Shown: piece after piece, positions 24,771 through 34,531 of the stretch
How positions within the stretch are numbered: position 1 is the first letter of the stretch
How the letters are laid out: each line of letters begins with the position of its first letter
From: Streptomyces sp. CB02058
Lineage (GTDB): Bacteria; Actinomycetota; Actinomycetes; Streptomycetales; Streptomycetaceae
Length of the DNA: 64,000 bases
NCBI RefSeq assembly: GCF_001905505.1
Contig: NZ_LIPG01000001.1
Span: 682,001 to 746,000 of the forward strand
Direction: 5' to 3'
Notes under the pieces: model-generated
Told to the model about the DNA's origin: nothing
What the model saw: the letters and a program-made list of their open reading frames with translations, nothing else
Database searches by the model: none
Translations under genes and position numbers: made by a program

Positions 24771-24808
24771 GGAACATTGACGGGGAACCGCCGTCGGGCG
24801 ACCCTGTC
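24771..24808 (+). promoter_or_regulatory. Two overlapping sigma-E-type promoters of the L,D-transpeptidase gene
   Basis: GGAAC at 24771-24775 is followed after 17 nt by GTC (24793-24795); a second GGAAC at 24784-24788 is followed after 17 nt by GTC (24806-24808). GGAAC with a downstream (G)TC is the pattern of the cell-envelope stress sigma factor SigE of S. coelicolor, whose regulon includes L,D-transpeptidases. Which one is used cannot be told from sequence. Confidence 0.5.
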
Positions 24809-24848
24809 CGGGGATCTTGGGGAATCGGCAACGATGGAGAAGCGTGTG

Positions 24849-26096
24849 ATGACGGACAGCAAGCGGCGCAGGGGCCTCATGGCCGCGTCCGCACTGCTCG
24901 GCGGCGTACTGGTGCTTTCGGCCTGTAGCGACGACGGCGGCAGCACGGGCGCGAGCGCGGAGAGCTCGAAGACGTCACAGGCGCAGGTGGACGAGGCCGC
25001 GGCCAAGGACGCCTCCGAGGCGCAGATAACGATCGCGCCGAAGAACGGCGCGACCAACGCGAGCATCAACAACGCCGCCATCGTCACCGTCGCCAAGGGC
25101 AAGCTGACCGAGGTCACCATGACCACGTCCGCGGGCGACGCCGTCGAGGGCACCCTCGCGGCCGACGGTTCCAGCTGGAAGCCCAGCGGTCAGCTGGAGC
25201 GCTCGACGACGTACAAGATCAGCGCCACGGCCGCCGACTCCGAGGGCCGTGAGGCCCACGCCAACAGCTCCTTCACCACGGTCTCGCCCGAGAACAGCTT
25301 CATCGGGAACTTCACCCCCGAGGACGGCTCCACCGTCGGCGTCGGCATGCCCGTCTCGATCAACTTCAACAAGGCGATCACGAACAAGCAGGCCGTCCAG
25401 GACGGCATCACCGTGACGTCGAGCAGCGGCCAGGAGGTCGTCGGCCACTGGTTCAACAACCAGCGCCTCGACCTGCGCCCCGAGGACTACTGGCAGGGCG
25501 GCTCCACCGTCACGCTGAAGCTGGCGCTGGACGGCGTCGAGGGCGCCGACGGCGTCGTGGGCGTGCAGCAGAAGACGGTCACCTTCAAGATCGGCCGCAA
25601 CCAGGTCTCGACGGTGGACGCCAAGGCGCACACCATGACCGTCACCCGGGACGGCAAGACGGTGAAGACCATCCCGATCTCCGCCGGTTCCTCCGACAAC
25701 CCGACGTACAACGGCCAGATGGTGATCTCCGAGAAGTTCAAGGAGACCCGCATGGACGGTGCGACGGTCGGCTTCACGGACGACGACGGCAAGGGCGAGT
25801 ACGACATCAAGGACGTGCCGCACGCCATGCGGCTGTCCACGTCGGGCACCTTCATCCACGGCAACTACTGGGGCGCCAAGTCGATCTTCGGCAGCGCGAA
25901 CACCAGCCACGGCTGTGTCGGCCTCTCCGACACCCAGGGCGCCGACGACCCGAACACCCCCGCCGCCTGGCTCTACGACAACTCCATGGTCGGCGACGTG
26001 GTGATCGTCAAGAACTCCCCGGACAAGACCATCGCCCCGGACAACGGCCTCAACGGCTGGAACATGAGCTGGTCGGAGTGGACCGCCGGCTCCTGA
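24849..26096 (+). CDS. L,D-transpeptidase lipoprotein (Ig-like domains + YkuD)
   Basis: About 415 residues. The signal peptide ends at the lipobox LSAC (Cys26). Two Ig-like domains (about 60-150 and 155-260) precede the YkuD catalytic domain, whose active site is HGNYWG followed by SHGC with His354 and Cys356. It makes 3-3 peptidoglycan cross-links outside the cell. ATG 24849 (MTDSKRRRG) has GGAG 9 nt upstream; an ATG at 24834 and a GTG at 24846 are in frame. Probable sigma-E-type promoters lie immediately upstream. Ends at a strong hairpin. Confidence 0.92.
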   Translation: MTDSKRRRGLMAASALLGGVLVLSACSDDGGSTGASAESSKTSQAQVDEAAAKDASEAQITIAPKNGATNASINNAAIVTVAKGKLTEVTMTTSAGDAVEGTLAADGSSWKPSGQLERSTTYKISATAADSEGREAHANSSFTTVSPENSFIGNFTPEDGSTVGVGMPVSINFNKAITNKQAVQDGITVTSSSGQEVVGHWFNNQRLDLRPEDYWQGGSTVTLKLALDGVEGADGVVGVQQKTVTFKIGRNQVSTVDAKAHTMTVTRDGKTVKTIPISAGSSDNPTYNGQMVISEKFKETRMDGATVGFTDDDGKGEYDIKDVPHAMRLSTSGTFIHGNYWGAKSIFGSANTSHGCVGLSDTQGADDPNTPAAWLYDNSMVGDVVIVKNSPDKTIAPDNGLNGWNMSWSEWTAGS

Positions 26097-26123
26097 TCCC
26101 GTAGCAGGCACCCCTTTCCCCGT

Positions 26124-26167
26124 ACGAAGGCGGCGGCACCCGGACATCCGGGCGCCGCCGCCTTCGT
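26124..26167 (+). terminator. Terminator after the L,D-transpeptidase gene
   Basis: A 14-bp perfect outer stem ACGAAGGCGGCGGC (26124-26137) paired with 26154-26167, plus an inner 5-bp CCCGG/CCGGG stem after one mismatch. Confidence 0.9.
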
Positions 26168-26225
26168 CGTAGGCGTTCTCATGCTGCTCTCATCGGAGAC
26201 TTAACTCCTCATCACACCCGGTCCA

Positions 26226-26231
26226 TATCTT
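26226..26231 (+). promoter_or_regulatory. -10 element of the ABC permease gene
   Basis: TATCTT, 6 nt before ATG 26238, with no ribosome-binding site. TTAACT lies 19 nt further upstream. Confidence 0.5.
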
Positions 26232-26237
26232 CGCGCC

Positions 26238-27713
26238 ATGTTCTTCACCTACCTCCGGCGCGAGCTGCGCCGTCGCAGAAAGGCGGCGCTCGTCGTCGCC
26301 TCGGGGCTCGCCCTCGGCATTGCGCTGGTCATCATCGTCAGCTCCGTCTCCTCGGGCATGAGCAAAGCCCAGGACAAGGTCCTCCAGTCGCTGTACGGGC
26401 TCGGCACGGACATGACGGTGACCAAGGCCGCGGCCGCCCCGGGCTCCGGGGGCAACGAGCGGCCCCGGTTCGAGTTCGACGCCCAGGACGACGAGGACGA
26501 GACCCAGAGCACCGACCGGGTCATGGTCCAGGGCTTCCAGACGCTGGCCTCCAGCACCGTCGACAAGGTCGGCAAGCAGACCGGTGTCGCGGACGCGGTC
26601 GGCGGGCTCAGCCTGACGGTCATGAAGGTGGACGGCCAGTTCACCCGGGGCCAGTTCAAGCAGGACGGGAGCTCGGGCTCCGGCCAGGGCGGACCCGGCG
26701 GCGGCCAGGGCGGCGGCCAGCCGCAGGGTGAGGTCCAGGGCGGCGGAGCGTCCTTCGACGTCAACTCCTTCACCGTGTACGGCACCGACGTCACCCAGCA
26801 GGGCCTCGGCCCGCTGACCTCCTCGAAGATCACCAAGGGCCGGACGTTCAAGGCCACCGAGACGGACGCCGAGGTCGCGGTCGTCGACTCCGCCTACGCC
26901 AAGGAGAAGGAGCTCGCGGTCGGCAAGACCGTCACCATCTCCGGCACCAAGTACGAGATCGTCGGCGTCTCCACCGCGGACAGCGGTGACGCGGCGGCCA
27001 ACGTCTACATCCCGCTGAAGCAGGCGCAGACCGTCGCCGACTCCAAGGACAAGGTCACCACGGTCTACGTCCAGGCCGCGGACTCGCAGCAGATCGACAC
27101 CGTCAAGGCCGCCATCCAGAAGAACATCTCGGGCACGACGGTCACCACCTCCGCCGACCTGGCCGACACGGTCTCCGGCTCCCTCTCCACCGCCTCCGAC
27201 CTGGCCTCCAGCGTCGGCAAGTGGCTCTCCATCGCCGTGCTGGTCGCCGCGTTCCTCGTCGCCGGCCTGCTCACCTCCTCCGCGGTCAGCCGCCGCGTCC
27301 GGGAGTTCGGCACCCTCAAGGCCCTCGGCTGGAAGAGCGGCCGTGTCACCCGCCAGGTCGTCGGCGAGGCCCTCGTCAACGGTCTGATGGGCGGCGTCCT
27401 CGGCATCGCCATCGGCCTCGCGGGCGCGTACATCGTGACCGCCATCAGCCCCACCCTCACCGCACAGCTCGGCTCCTCGGGCGGTGGCGGCGGTGGCGGC
27501 GGCATGGGCGGCGGCGGCCCGATGGGCGGAGGCGGCCCCGGTCGCCAGACCGCGGCCAAGACCCTCGACATCGCACTGACCGCGCCGGTCTCCCTCAGCA
27601 CGATCCTCGTCGCCGTCGTCCTGGCGGTCGCGGGCGGACTGATCGCGGGAGCCTTCGGTGGCTGGCGGGCATCCAGGCTGCGGCCGGCCGACGCGCTGCG
27701 CCGCGTCGCGTAA
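26238..27713 (+). CDS. ABC transporter permease (FtsX/MacB type)
   Basis: A 491-residue membrane protein. An N-terminal helix (AALVVASGLALGIALVIIV) is followed by a large extracellular domain with Gly/Gln-rich loops (about 140-170). Three C-terminal helices follow (AVLVAAFLVAGLLT, NGLMGGVLGIAIGLAGAYIV, TILVAVVLAVAGGLIAGAF), with FGTLKALGWKSGRVTRQVVGEA typical of FtsX. A Gly/Met-rich loop (GGGGGGGGMGGGG region) lies between the last two. It should work with the ATPase encoded 48 nt downstream, exporting a lipid, peptide or envelope component or acting mechanically. Confidence 0.9.
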   Translation: MFFTYLRRELRRRRKAALVVASGLALGIALVIIVSSVSSGMSKAQDKVLQSLYGLGTDMTVTKAAAAPGSGGNERPRFEFDAQDDEDETQSTDRVMVQGFQTLASSTVDKVGKQTGVADAVGGLSLTVMKVDGQFTRGQFKQDGSSGSGQGGPGGGQGGGQPQGEVQGGGASFDVNSFTVYGTDVTQQGLGPLTSSKITKGRTFKATETDAEVAVVDSAYAKEKELAVGKTVTISGTKYEIVGVSTADSGDAAANVYIPLKQAQTVADSKDKVTTVYVQAADSQQIDTVKAAIQKNISGTTVTTSADLADTVSGSLSTASDLASSVGKWLSIAVLVAAFLVAGLLTSSAVSRRVREFGTLKALGWKSGRVTRQVVGEALVNGLMGGVLGIAIGLAGAYIVTAISPTLTAQLGSSGGGGGGGGMGGGGPMGGGGPGRQTAAKTLDIALTAPVSLSTILVAVVLAVAGGLIAGAFGGWRASRLRPADALRRVA

Positions 27714-27760
27714 CACCCGCCCCGCCCCTCCCCTTTCGTACGTACAGCAGGAGTCCACAC

Positions 27761-30124
<2,364 letters not shown>

Positions 30125-30128
30125 CGCG

Positions 30129-30168
30129 GCGGCGTCGCGGGGGCGGGCACCTGCCCCCGCGACGCCGC
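30129..30168 (+). terminator. Terminator of gdhA
   Basis: Perfect 16-bp stem, GCGGCGTCGCGGGGGC (30129-30144) paired with 30153-30168, 8-nt loop, 5 nt after the gdhA stop codon. Confidence 0.9.
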
Positions 30169-30202
30169 ACCGGGGCGGTGCCCGAGAGGCCTCGGGCGGA
30201 CG

Positions 30203-30580
30203 CTACCGGCGCCTGCAGTACTCCGCGCAGCCCGTGTTCGCCACCGTCACCGCGGCCAGGACCCACGCCGCCACCGGGTGCCCCGTCCCGTACACCGCCG
30301 CCGCGCCGCCGCCGAGGACCAGGGCCTTCACGGCCAGCACCCCCGGGAGCGGCAGGGAGAAGCGGGCGCGGGGCGCGGCGAACAGGCCCCACAGCGCCAC
30401 GGCCGCCGCCGGTGTCCCGATTCCCAGAGCCGCCGACGCCGCCGCACCCTCCGGCGCGGTGAAGCCCCACCAGGCCAGGGCGCCGATCGCGACCAGCTCC
30501 AGGACGAACGCGAGCACCTCGTTCGCCGCGAACCAGGGGCGGTCCCATGGGAGAGCGCGGTGGCCGTCGTCAGCCGTCAT
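30203..30580 (-). CDS. YrdB/DUF2568 family membrane protein
   Basis: A 125-residue integral membrane protein with about four helices. WFAANEVLAFVLELVAIGALAWWGF at the start is the DUF2568 hallmark; ALGIGTPAAAVALWGLFAAPRARF and the VLAVKALVLGGGAAAVYG helix follow. Function of the family is unknown. It lies 25 nt downstream of... the sigma-fusion gene's stop is 25 nt before this gene's end of the reading direction, that is, this gene begins upstream at 30580 just past that gene's stop at 30606, so the two are probably cotranscribed. Confidence 0.8.
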   Translation of the reverse strand: MTADDGHRALPWDRPWFAANEVLAFVLELVAIGALAWWGFTAPEGAAASAALGIGTPAAAVALWGLFAAPRARFSLPLPGVLAVKALVLGGGAAAVYGTGHPVAAWVLAAVTVANTGCAEYCRRR

Positions 30581-30605
30581 ACGGAGTCCTCTCGTACGGG
30601 GTCCC

Positions 30606-32759
30606 TCACGGTGCGTCCCCCCGGGTTGTCATACGGGCGCCCGGCGCGGTGCCGGACGAGGTCAGGAAGGCGGTCCGGGGCAGGGTGGCGTCGGCCGCGC
30701 GGGCGGCCTCGGCGGTGGACGGGTCGGTGGTGGTGAACACCGGCGCGGCACCGCCGTCCCAGGTGTTGCCCTCGGACCTGGCGGAATCCGCGAGCAGCGC
30801 GTCCCGCCCCTCACCGCTGTCCGCCGCCGCGTTGGCGTTCAGCACGGCGGCGGCGGTGACCAGATGGAAGCCCGTGCCGTTGCGGAAGGCCGTGTTGCGG
30901 GTGAGGCGGATCGCACCGGGGTTGCCCTCGTCGTTGAAGCCGAGCCCGGCGTTGTCCCAGGCCGCGTCGTCGGTCAGGACATGGGCGACGGAGGCCGAGG
31001 TGTGGCCGCCGCCGAGGGTGAAGCCGTTGCCGTTGCGGTAGGACCAGCTGCCGCGCACCGTCACCGGGCTGGTGAAACCGCCGAGGTCGATCCCGTCCGC
31101 CCCGTTGCCGTACGCACGGCAGCCGCTCACCGTGTTCCCGCCGCCCGAACCGAACTTGACCGCCAGGCCGACACCGCCCGCCTCGCCGGGCCCGTTGGCG
31201 TAGAAGTCGCTGTCCAGCACGGTGTTGTTCTCGGTGCCCGCGTCGCGCAGGGTGAGCCCGGACTCCGCGTTGTCGTGCAGGGACAGGCCGCGGAAGACCG
31301 TGTTCCGGCAGCTCCGGCAGACGTACGCGTGACTCGCCGAACCCCGGATCTCCAGGCCCTGCACCGTCCAGTGGTCCGCCTCCTGGGTGACCGCCCAGGA
31401 GGAGGCGGGCACCCCCGAGGCGTCGATGACGGGCCGCTCGCCCCGGTAGTTGCTGAGCGTGATGCGCCGGTCCGCCGTGCCGTCCGTGGTCAGGGACGTC
31501 TCCTCGGTGGGGCGGTAGGTGCCCCCGCGCAGGGCGATCGTCTGGCCAGGGCGGACGACGGACGCCGCCTTGCCGAGCGTGGCGTAGGGCCGGGCACGGC
31601 TGCCGTCCCCGTCGTCCGAACCGTCGGGCGCGAGATAGATGTCGGCGCTGGTCACACCGATCGCGGTGCCCGCCCGGCGTTCGGCGCGCGCCGTCGGGGA
31701 GGCGGACGCCGAGGCGGGCGCGGCAGCCGTCCGGGACGGCCGGGCGAGGGACGGCGCCGGCGGCTGCGAGGGACGGCTCACGGCGGGTGGCGCCGCACGC
31801 GGGCCGGGCGCGGGGGAGTGCCACACCGGATAGGTCAGCGCCCCCACGGCCACGGCCAGAGCGGCGGCCGACGCGACGACCGTCTTGGCCGTGAAGTGGT
31901 GCAACAGGTCCTGGACCCGGCCGGTGGCCGCCTGCCCGACCAGGGAGGCGGCCTCGGCCGCCTGGCGCACGCCTTCCGCCAGACCGCCGGGCACCGGCAG
32001 CAGCCCGAGCCCCGGCAGCAGCTTCTCCGGGGCGACCAGGCCGGTTCCCTGCGCCCCGCACCGGGCGCAGCCGCGCACATGCCGGGTCAGCCGCTTGCGC
32101 CAGAGCGCCCCCGTGCCGCCGTCCCAGCCCTGCGCGGCATCGGCCAGCCCGGGGCAGCGGGGCGCGACGGCCAGGGCGCGGACGACCGTACGGGCTTCCT
32201 CGAGCCGGACCTTCATGCGGCGGACCCGGACCGCGGTGTGCCGGGCGTTCAGACCGATGGCGCGGGCGACGTCGGCCCGGCCGATACGGCCCGTCTCCTC
32301 CTCCCACCACAGGGCGAGCAGCCGGCGGTCGTCCTCGTCCAGCCAGCGTGCCGCGCGGGCCAGATCGCGGCGCTGGCCGGTGAGTTCGAGCTCGGCGACG
32401 GTCCGCTCGGCGAAGTCGGTCAGCGGGTCGGCGACGCACTCCACGTCGTGACCCTGGAAGCGGTCGCGGGCCGTACGCCGCTGGTGCTGCTGTATCTCCC
32501 GGTAGGCGATGGCCACCGCCCAGGAGCGGAACCGCTCCGGCTCGCGCAGTGACGGCAGCGCGCGGACGATCCGCAGCATCACCTCCTGCACGAGGTCGTC
32601 GACGTCCGCGTGGCCGTTGAGGGCACGGCCGACGATTCCGTATACCAACGGCAGATGCGCGGCGAGCAGTTCCTCCAGGGCCCCGCTGTCACCCGCCCTG
32701 GCGGCCTCGACGAGCGCCGAGGTGTCGCGTACCGCCCGGCCGGTCCCGCTGTCCGTCAT
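30606..32759 (-). CDS. Membrane-bound ECF sigma factor fused to an extracellular pectate-lyase-like beta-helix
   Basis: A 717-residue fusion. Residues about 15-97 are sigma region 2 (LPLVYGIVGRALNG, ADVDDLVQEVMLRI, RFRSWAVAIAYREIQ); 120-190 are region 4. A zinc-finger-like HxxxCxxC (His227, Cys231, Cys234) follows, as in anti-sigma factors. One membrane helix spans about 292-312, then a Pro/Ala linker, then a right-handed beta-helix (about 370-690) opening with SADIYLAPDGSDDGDG and PYATLGKAASVVRPGQTIAL, like PL9 pectate lyases. The expected catalytic GFKLGG reads GFTLGG (Thr581). ATG 32759 has GAGGAG upstream. It resembles the ECF53-type sigma factors with carbohydrate-related C-terminal domains. 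Divergent from two pectinase genes. Confidence 0.85.
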   Translation of the reverse strand: MTDSGTGRAVRDTSALVEAARAGDSGALEELLAAHLPLVYGIVGRALNGHADVDDLVQEVMLRIVRALPSLREPERFRSWAVAIAYREIQQHQRRTARDRFQGHDVECVADPLTDFAERTVAELELTGQRRDLARAARWLDEDDRRLLALWWEEETGRIGRADVARAIGLNARHTAVRVRRMKVRLEEARTVVRALAVAPRCPGLADAAQGWDGGTGALWRKRLTRHVRGCARCGAQGTGLVAPEKLLPGLGLLPVPGGLAEGVRQAAEAASLVGQAATGRVQDLLHHFTAKTVVASAAALAVAVGALTYPVWHSPAPGPRAAPPAVSRPSQPPAPSLARPSRTAAAPASASASPTARAERRAGTAIGVTSADIYLAPDGSDDGDGSRARPYATLGKAASVVRPGQTIALRGGTYRPTEETSLTTDGTADRRITLSNYRGERPVIDASGVPASSWAVTQEADHWTVQGLEIRGSASHAYVCRSCRNTVFRGLSLHDNAESGLTLRDAGTENNTVLDSDFYANGPGEAGGVGLAVKFGSGGGNTVSGCRAYGNGADGIDLGGFTSPVTVRGSWSYRNGNGFTLGGGHTSASVAHVLTDDAAWDNAGLGFNDEGNPGAIRLTRNTAFRNGTGFHLVTAAAVLNANAAADSGEGRDALLADSARSEGNTWDGGAAPVFTTTDPSTAEAARAADATLPRTAFLTSSGTAPGARMTTRGDAP

Positions 32760-33050
32760 CCCGCCACGGCTCCTCACTCGCTTCGCGGCCGGTCACCGGC
32801 GCCGCCGCGGAAGCGGTTGTACCCGGCCCGGGGCCCAGAGGCAGGCATCGTGGCACAACGGCGGTGACCAGTAAAGAAGTTACCGCTGCGGTCACTCACA
32901 CCCCAGGTGTCGCACCCGCCTCCCAGGACCCGGTCCGATGTCCCGGAAAAGTTTCTTCCGGATTTCTGTCATCCACAGCCGCCCCACGCATCTACCTGGG
33001 CACTGCGGCTCACAGCACCGCACCTGACGGCACATCCGAAGGAGCGAACG
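32760..33050. other. 291-bp divergent control region, sigma fusion and pectinase operon
   Basis: No gene is seen. It must carry the promoter of the sigma-fusion gene and of the pectinase operon. An inverted repeat with an ECF-like promoter pattern lies at 32943-32970, and a good Shine-Dalgarno sequence (AAGGAG) precedes the pectinesterase start. Confidence 0.6.
32943..32970 (+). promoter_or_regulatory. Inverted repeat CCGGAA-N7-TTCCGG and ECF-like promoter of the pectinase operon
   Basis: CCGGAA (32943-32948) and TTCCGG (32956-32961) form a perfect 6-bp inverted repeat with GAAAAGTTTC in its centre, like operators of actinobacterial polysaccharide-degradation genes. The same sequence reads as an ECF-type promoter: GGAAA (32945-32949), 18 nt, GTC (32968-32970). 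It lies about 80 nt before the pectinesterase gene. It could be the target of the adjacent sigma fusion or of a LacI-type repressor. Confidence 0.45.
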
Positions 33051-34484
33051 ATGACCGAGAAACCGAACAGGAGACGGCGCGCCCTGGCCGTCGCGACCGT
33101 ACTGGGAGGCGTGCTGGCCGGGGGGATGGTCTCTCCCGCGGGGGCGGCTGCTCTGCCGGCTTCGGGGGGTGTGTATCAGCTGGCGGTGAAGAAGAGCGGC
33201 AAGTGCGTCGATGTGCCGGGGGCTTCGGCGGCGAACGGTGCGTTGTTGCAGCAGTGGGGGTGTACGGAGGGGGCGGCGTGGCAGCAGTTCACGCTGGCGG
33301 CGGACGGGTCGGGCAAGTACCGGCTGGTGAACAAGAGCAGTGGCAAGTGTGTGGATGTGCCTGACTACTCGAAGGTGAGTGGGGTGCAGCTCCAGCAGTG
33401 GGGGTGTGCGGGGCAGACGAACCAGCAGTGGACGCTGGCGGCGAGTGGTACGGACACGTTCCAGGTCGTCAACGTGAACAGTGGTCTGTGCATGAGTCTC
33501 AAGGACGCCTCCACGGCGAGCGGTGCGGCGATCATCCAGGAGACCTGCACCGCCAACAGCAACAAGCAGTGGGCCTTCAAACCCGTGGGGTCCACAGCCC
33601 CCACCACCGTGGCGTCCGACGGCACCGGCACCTACAGAACCGTCCAGGCGGCGGTGAACGCCGTCGGCACGGGGAACGCGAGCCGGGTCACCATCACCAT
33701 CAAGCCCGGGACCTACCGCGAGCAGGTCAACATCCCCGCCGACAAGCCCTTCGTCACCCTGAGGGGCACCGGCGACTCCTCCGACGACGTCGTGATCATC
33801 GGCAACCGCAACGCGGGCGACTACGGCACCGCGGGCTCGGCCACCGTCGTCGCCCTCGGCCACGACTTCGCCGCCGAGAACCTCACGATGACCAACGACT
33901 TCGACGAGAACAGCTCCGACACCGGTGACCAGGCCCTCGCCCTGTACCTGGACGCGGACCGCGCCGTCCTCGACGACGTCAGGCTGCTCGGCGACCAGGA
34001 CACCTTCCTGCTGAACGACCGGGCCCGTGCCTACGTCGTGGACTCCCGCATCGAGGGCACCGTGGACTTCATCTACGGCGGCGGCACCGCCGTCTTCCAC
34101 GGCTGCACCATCCACGAGCGGCGCACCACCGGCGGCCCGATCACCGCCGCGAGCACCGCGGCCGACAAGACGTACGGCTTCCTGTTCTACCGGTCCACCA
34201 TCACCGGCGCCGTCAACAACACCACCCAACTGGGCAGGCCCTGGCGGGCGAACGCCCAGGTGCTCTACCGGGAGAGCTCGCTCTCCTCGGCCCTGGCCAC
34301 CGCCCAGCCGTGGACCGACATGTCCACCAACTCCTGGAAGAACGCCAGGTTCTCCGAGTACCGCAACACCGGCGCCGGAGCCACGGTCAACGGCAACCGT
34401 CCACAGCTGACGGACGCGCAGGCCGCGAACTACACGCCGCAGAAGTACCTGGCCGGAACCGACGGCTGGAACCCCGTGCGATGA
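33051..34484 (+). CDS. Secreted CBM13-pectin methylesterase (CE8)
   Basis: A 477-residue secreted enzyme. A signal peptide ends near residue 33. A ricin-B-type lectin domain (CBM13) covers about 38-178 with three repeats, each with a QW motif (LLQQWGC, LQQWGC, KQWAF). The CE8 beta-helix covers about 185-470: GTYREQVNI, GDQDTFLLND (Gln316, Asp317), VDFIYGGG (Asp339) and LGRPWR (Arg396), so the catalytic set looks complete. It removes methyl esters from pectin, preparing it for the pectate lyase encoded next. Codons of the lectin part use more G- and T-ending triplets than the catalytic part, and this segment is duplicated at 34631-35083. Confidence 0.93.
   Translation: MTEKPNRRRRALAVATVLGGVLAGGMVSPAGAAALPASGGVYQLAVKKSGKCVDVPGASAANGALLQQWGCTEGAAWQQFTLAADGSGKYRLVNKSSGKCVDVPDYSKVSGVQLQQWGCAGQTNQQWTLAASGTDTFQVVNVNSGLCMSLKDASTASGAAIIQETCTANSNKQWAFKPVGSTAPTTVASDGTGTYRTVQAAVNAVGTGNASRVTITIKPGTYREQVNIPADKPFVTLRGTGDSSDDVVIIGNRNAGDYGTAGSATVVALGHDFAAENLTMTNDFDENSSDTGDQALALYLDADRAVLDDVRLLGDQDTFLLNDRARAYVVDSRIEGTVDFIYGGGTAVFHGCTIHERRTTGGPITAASTAADKTYGFLFYRSTITGAVNNTTQLGRPWRANAQVLYRESSLSSALATAQPWTDMSTNSWKNARFSEYRNTGAGATVNGNRPQLTDAQAANYTPQKYLAGTDGWNPVR
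33135..33587 (+). repeat. Lectin-domain direct repeat, copy 1
   Basis: A 453-bp segment encoding the end of the signal peptide and the CBM13 domain. It matches 34631-35083 with no gaps; I count 28 mismatches, about 94% identity, and the first roughly 135 bases are identical. The catalytic domains that follow are unrelated. Confidence 0.95.
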
Positions 34485-34531
34485 GCGCGTCGATCTCCCA
34501 CCACCCGACGGACGAGAGAGGAACACAGGAC

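Noticed and set aside
30606..32759. Two genes (sigma factor and separate pectate lyase) joined by an assembly error
   Set aside because: The frame is continuous through a zinc-finger-like segment, one membrane helix and a Pro/Ala linker, the arrangement known for fused ECF sigma factors, so a natural fusion is more likely.
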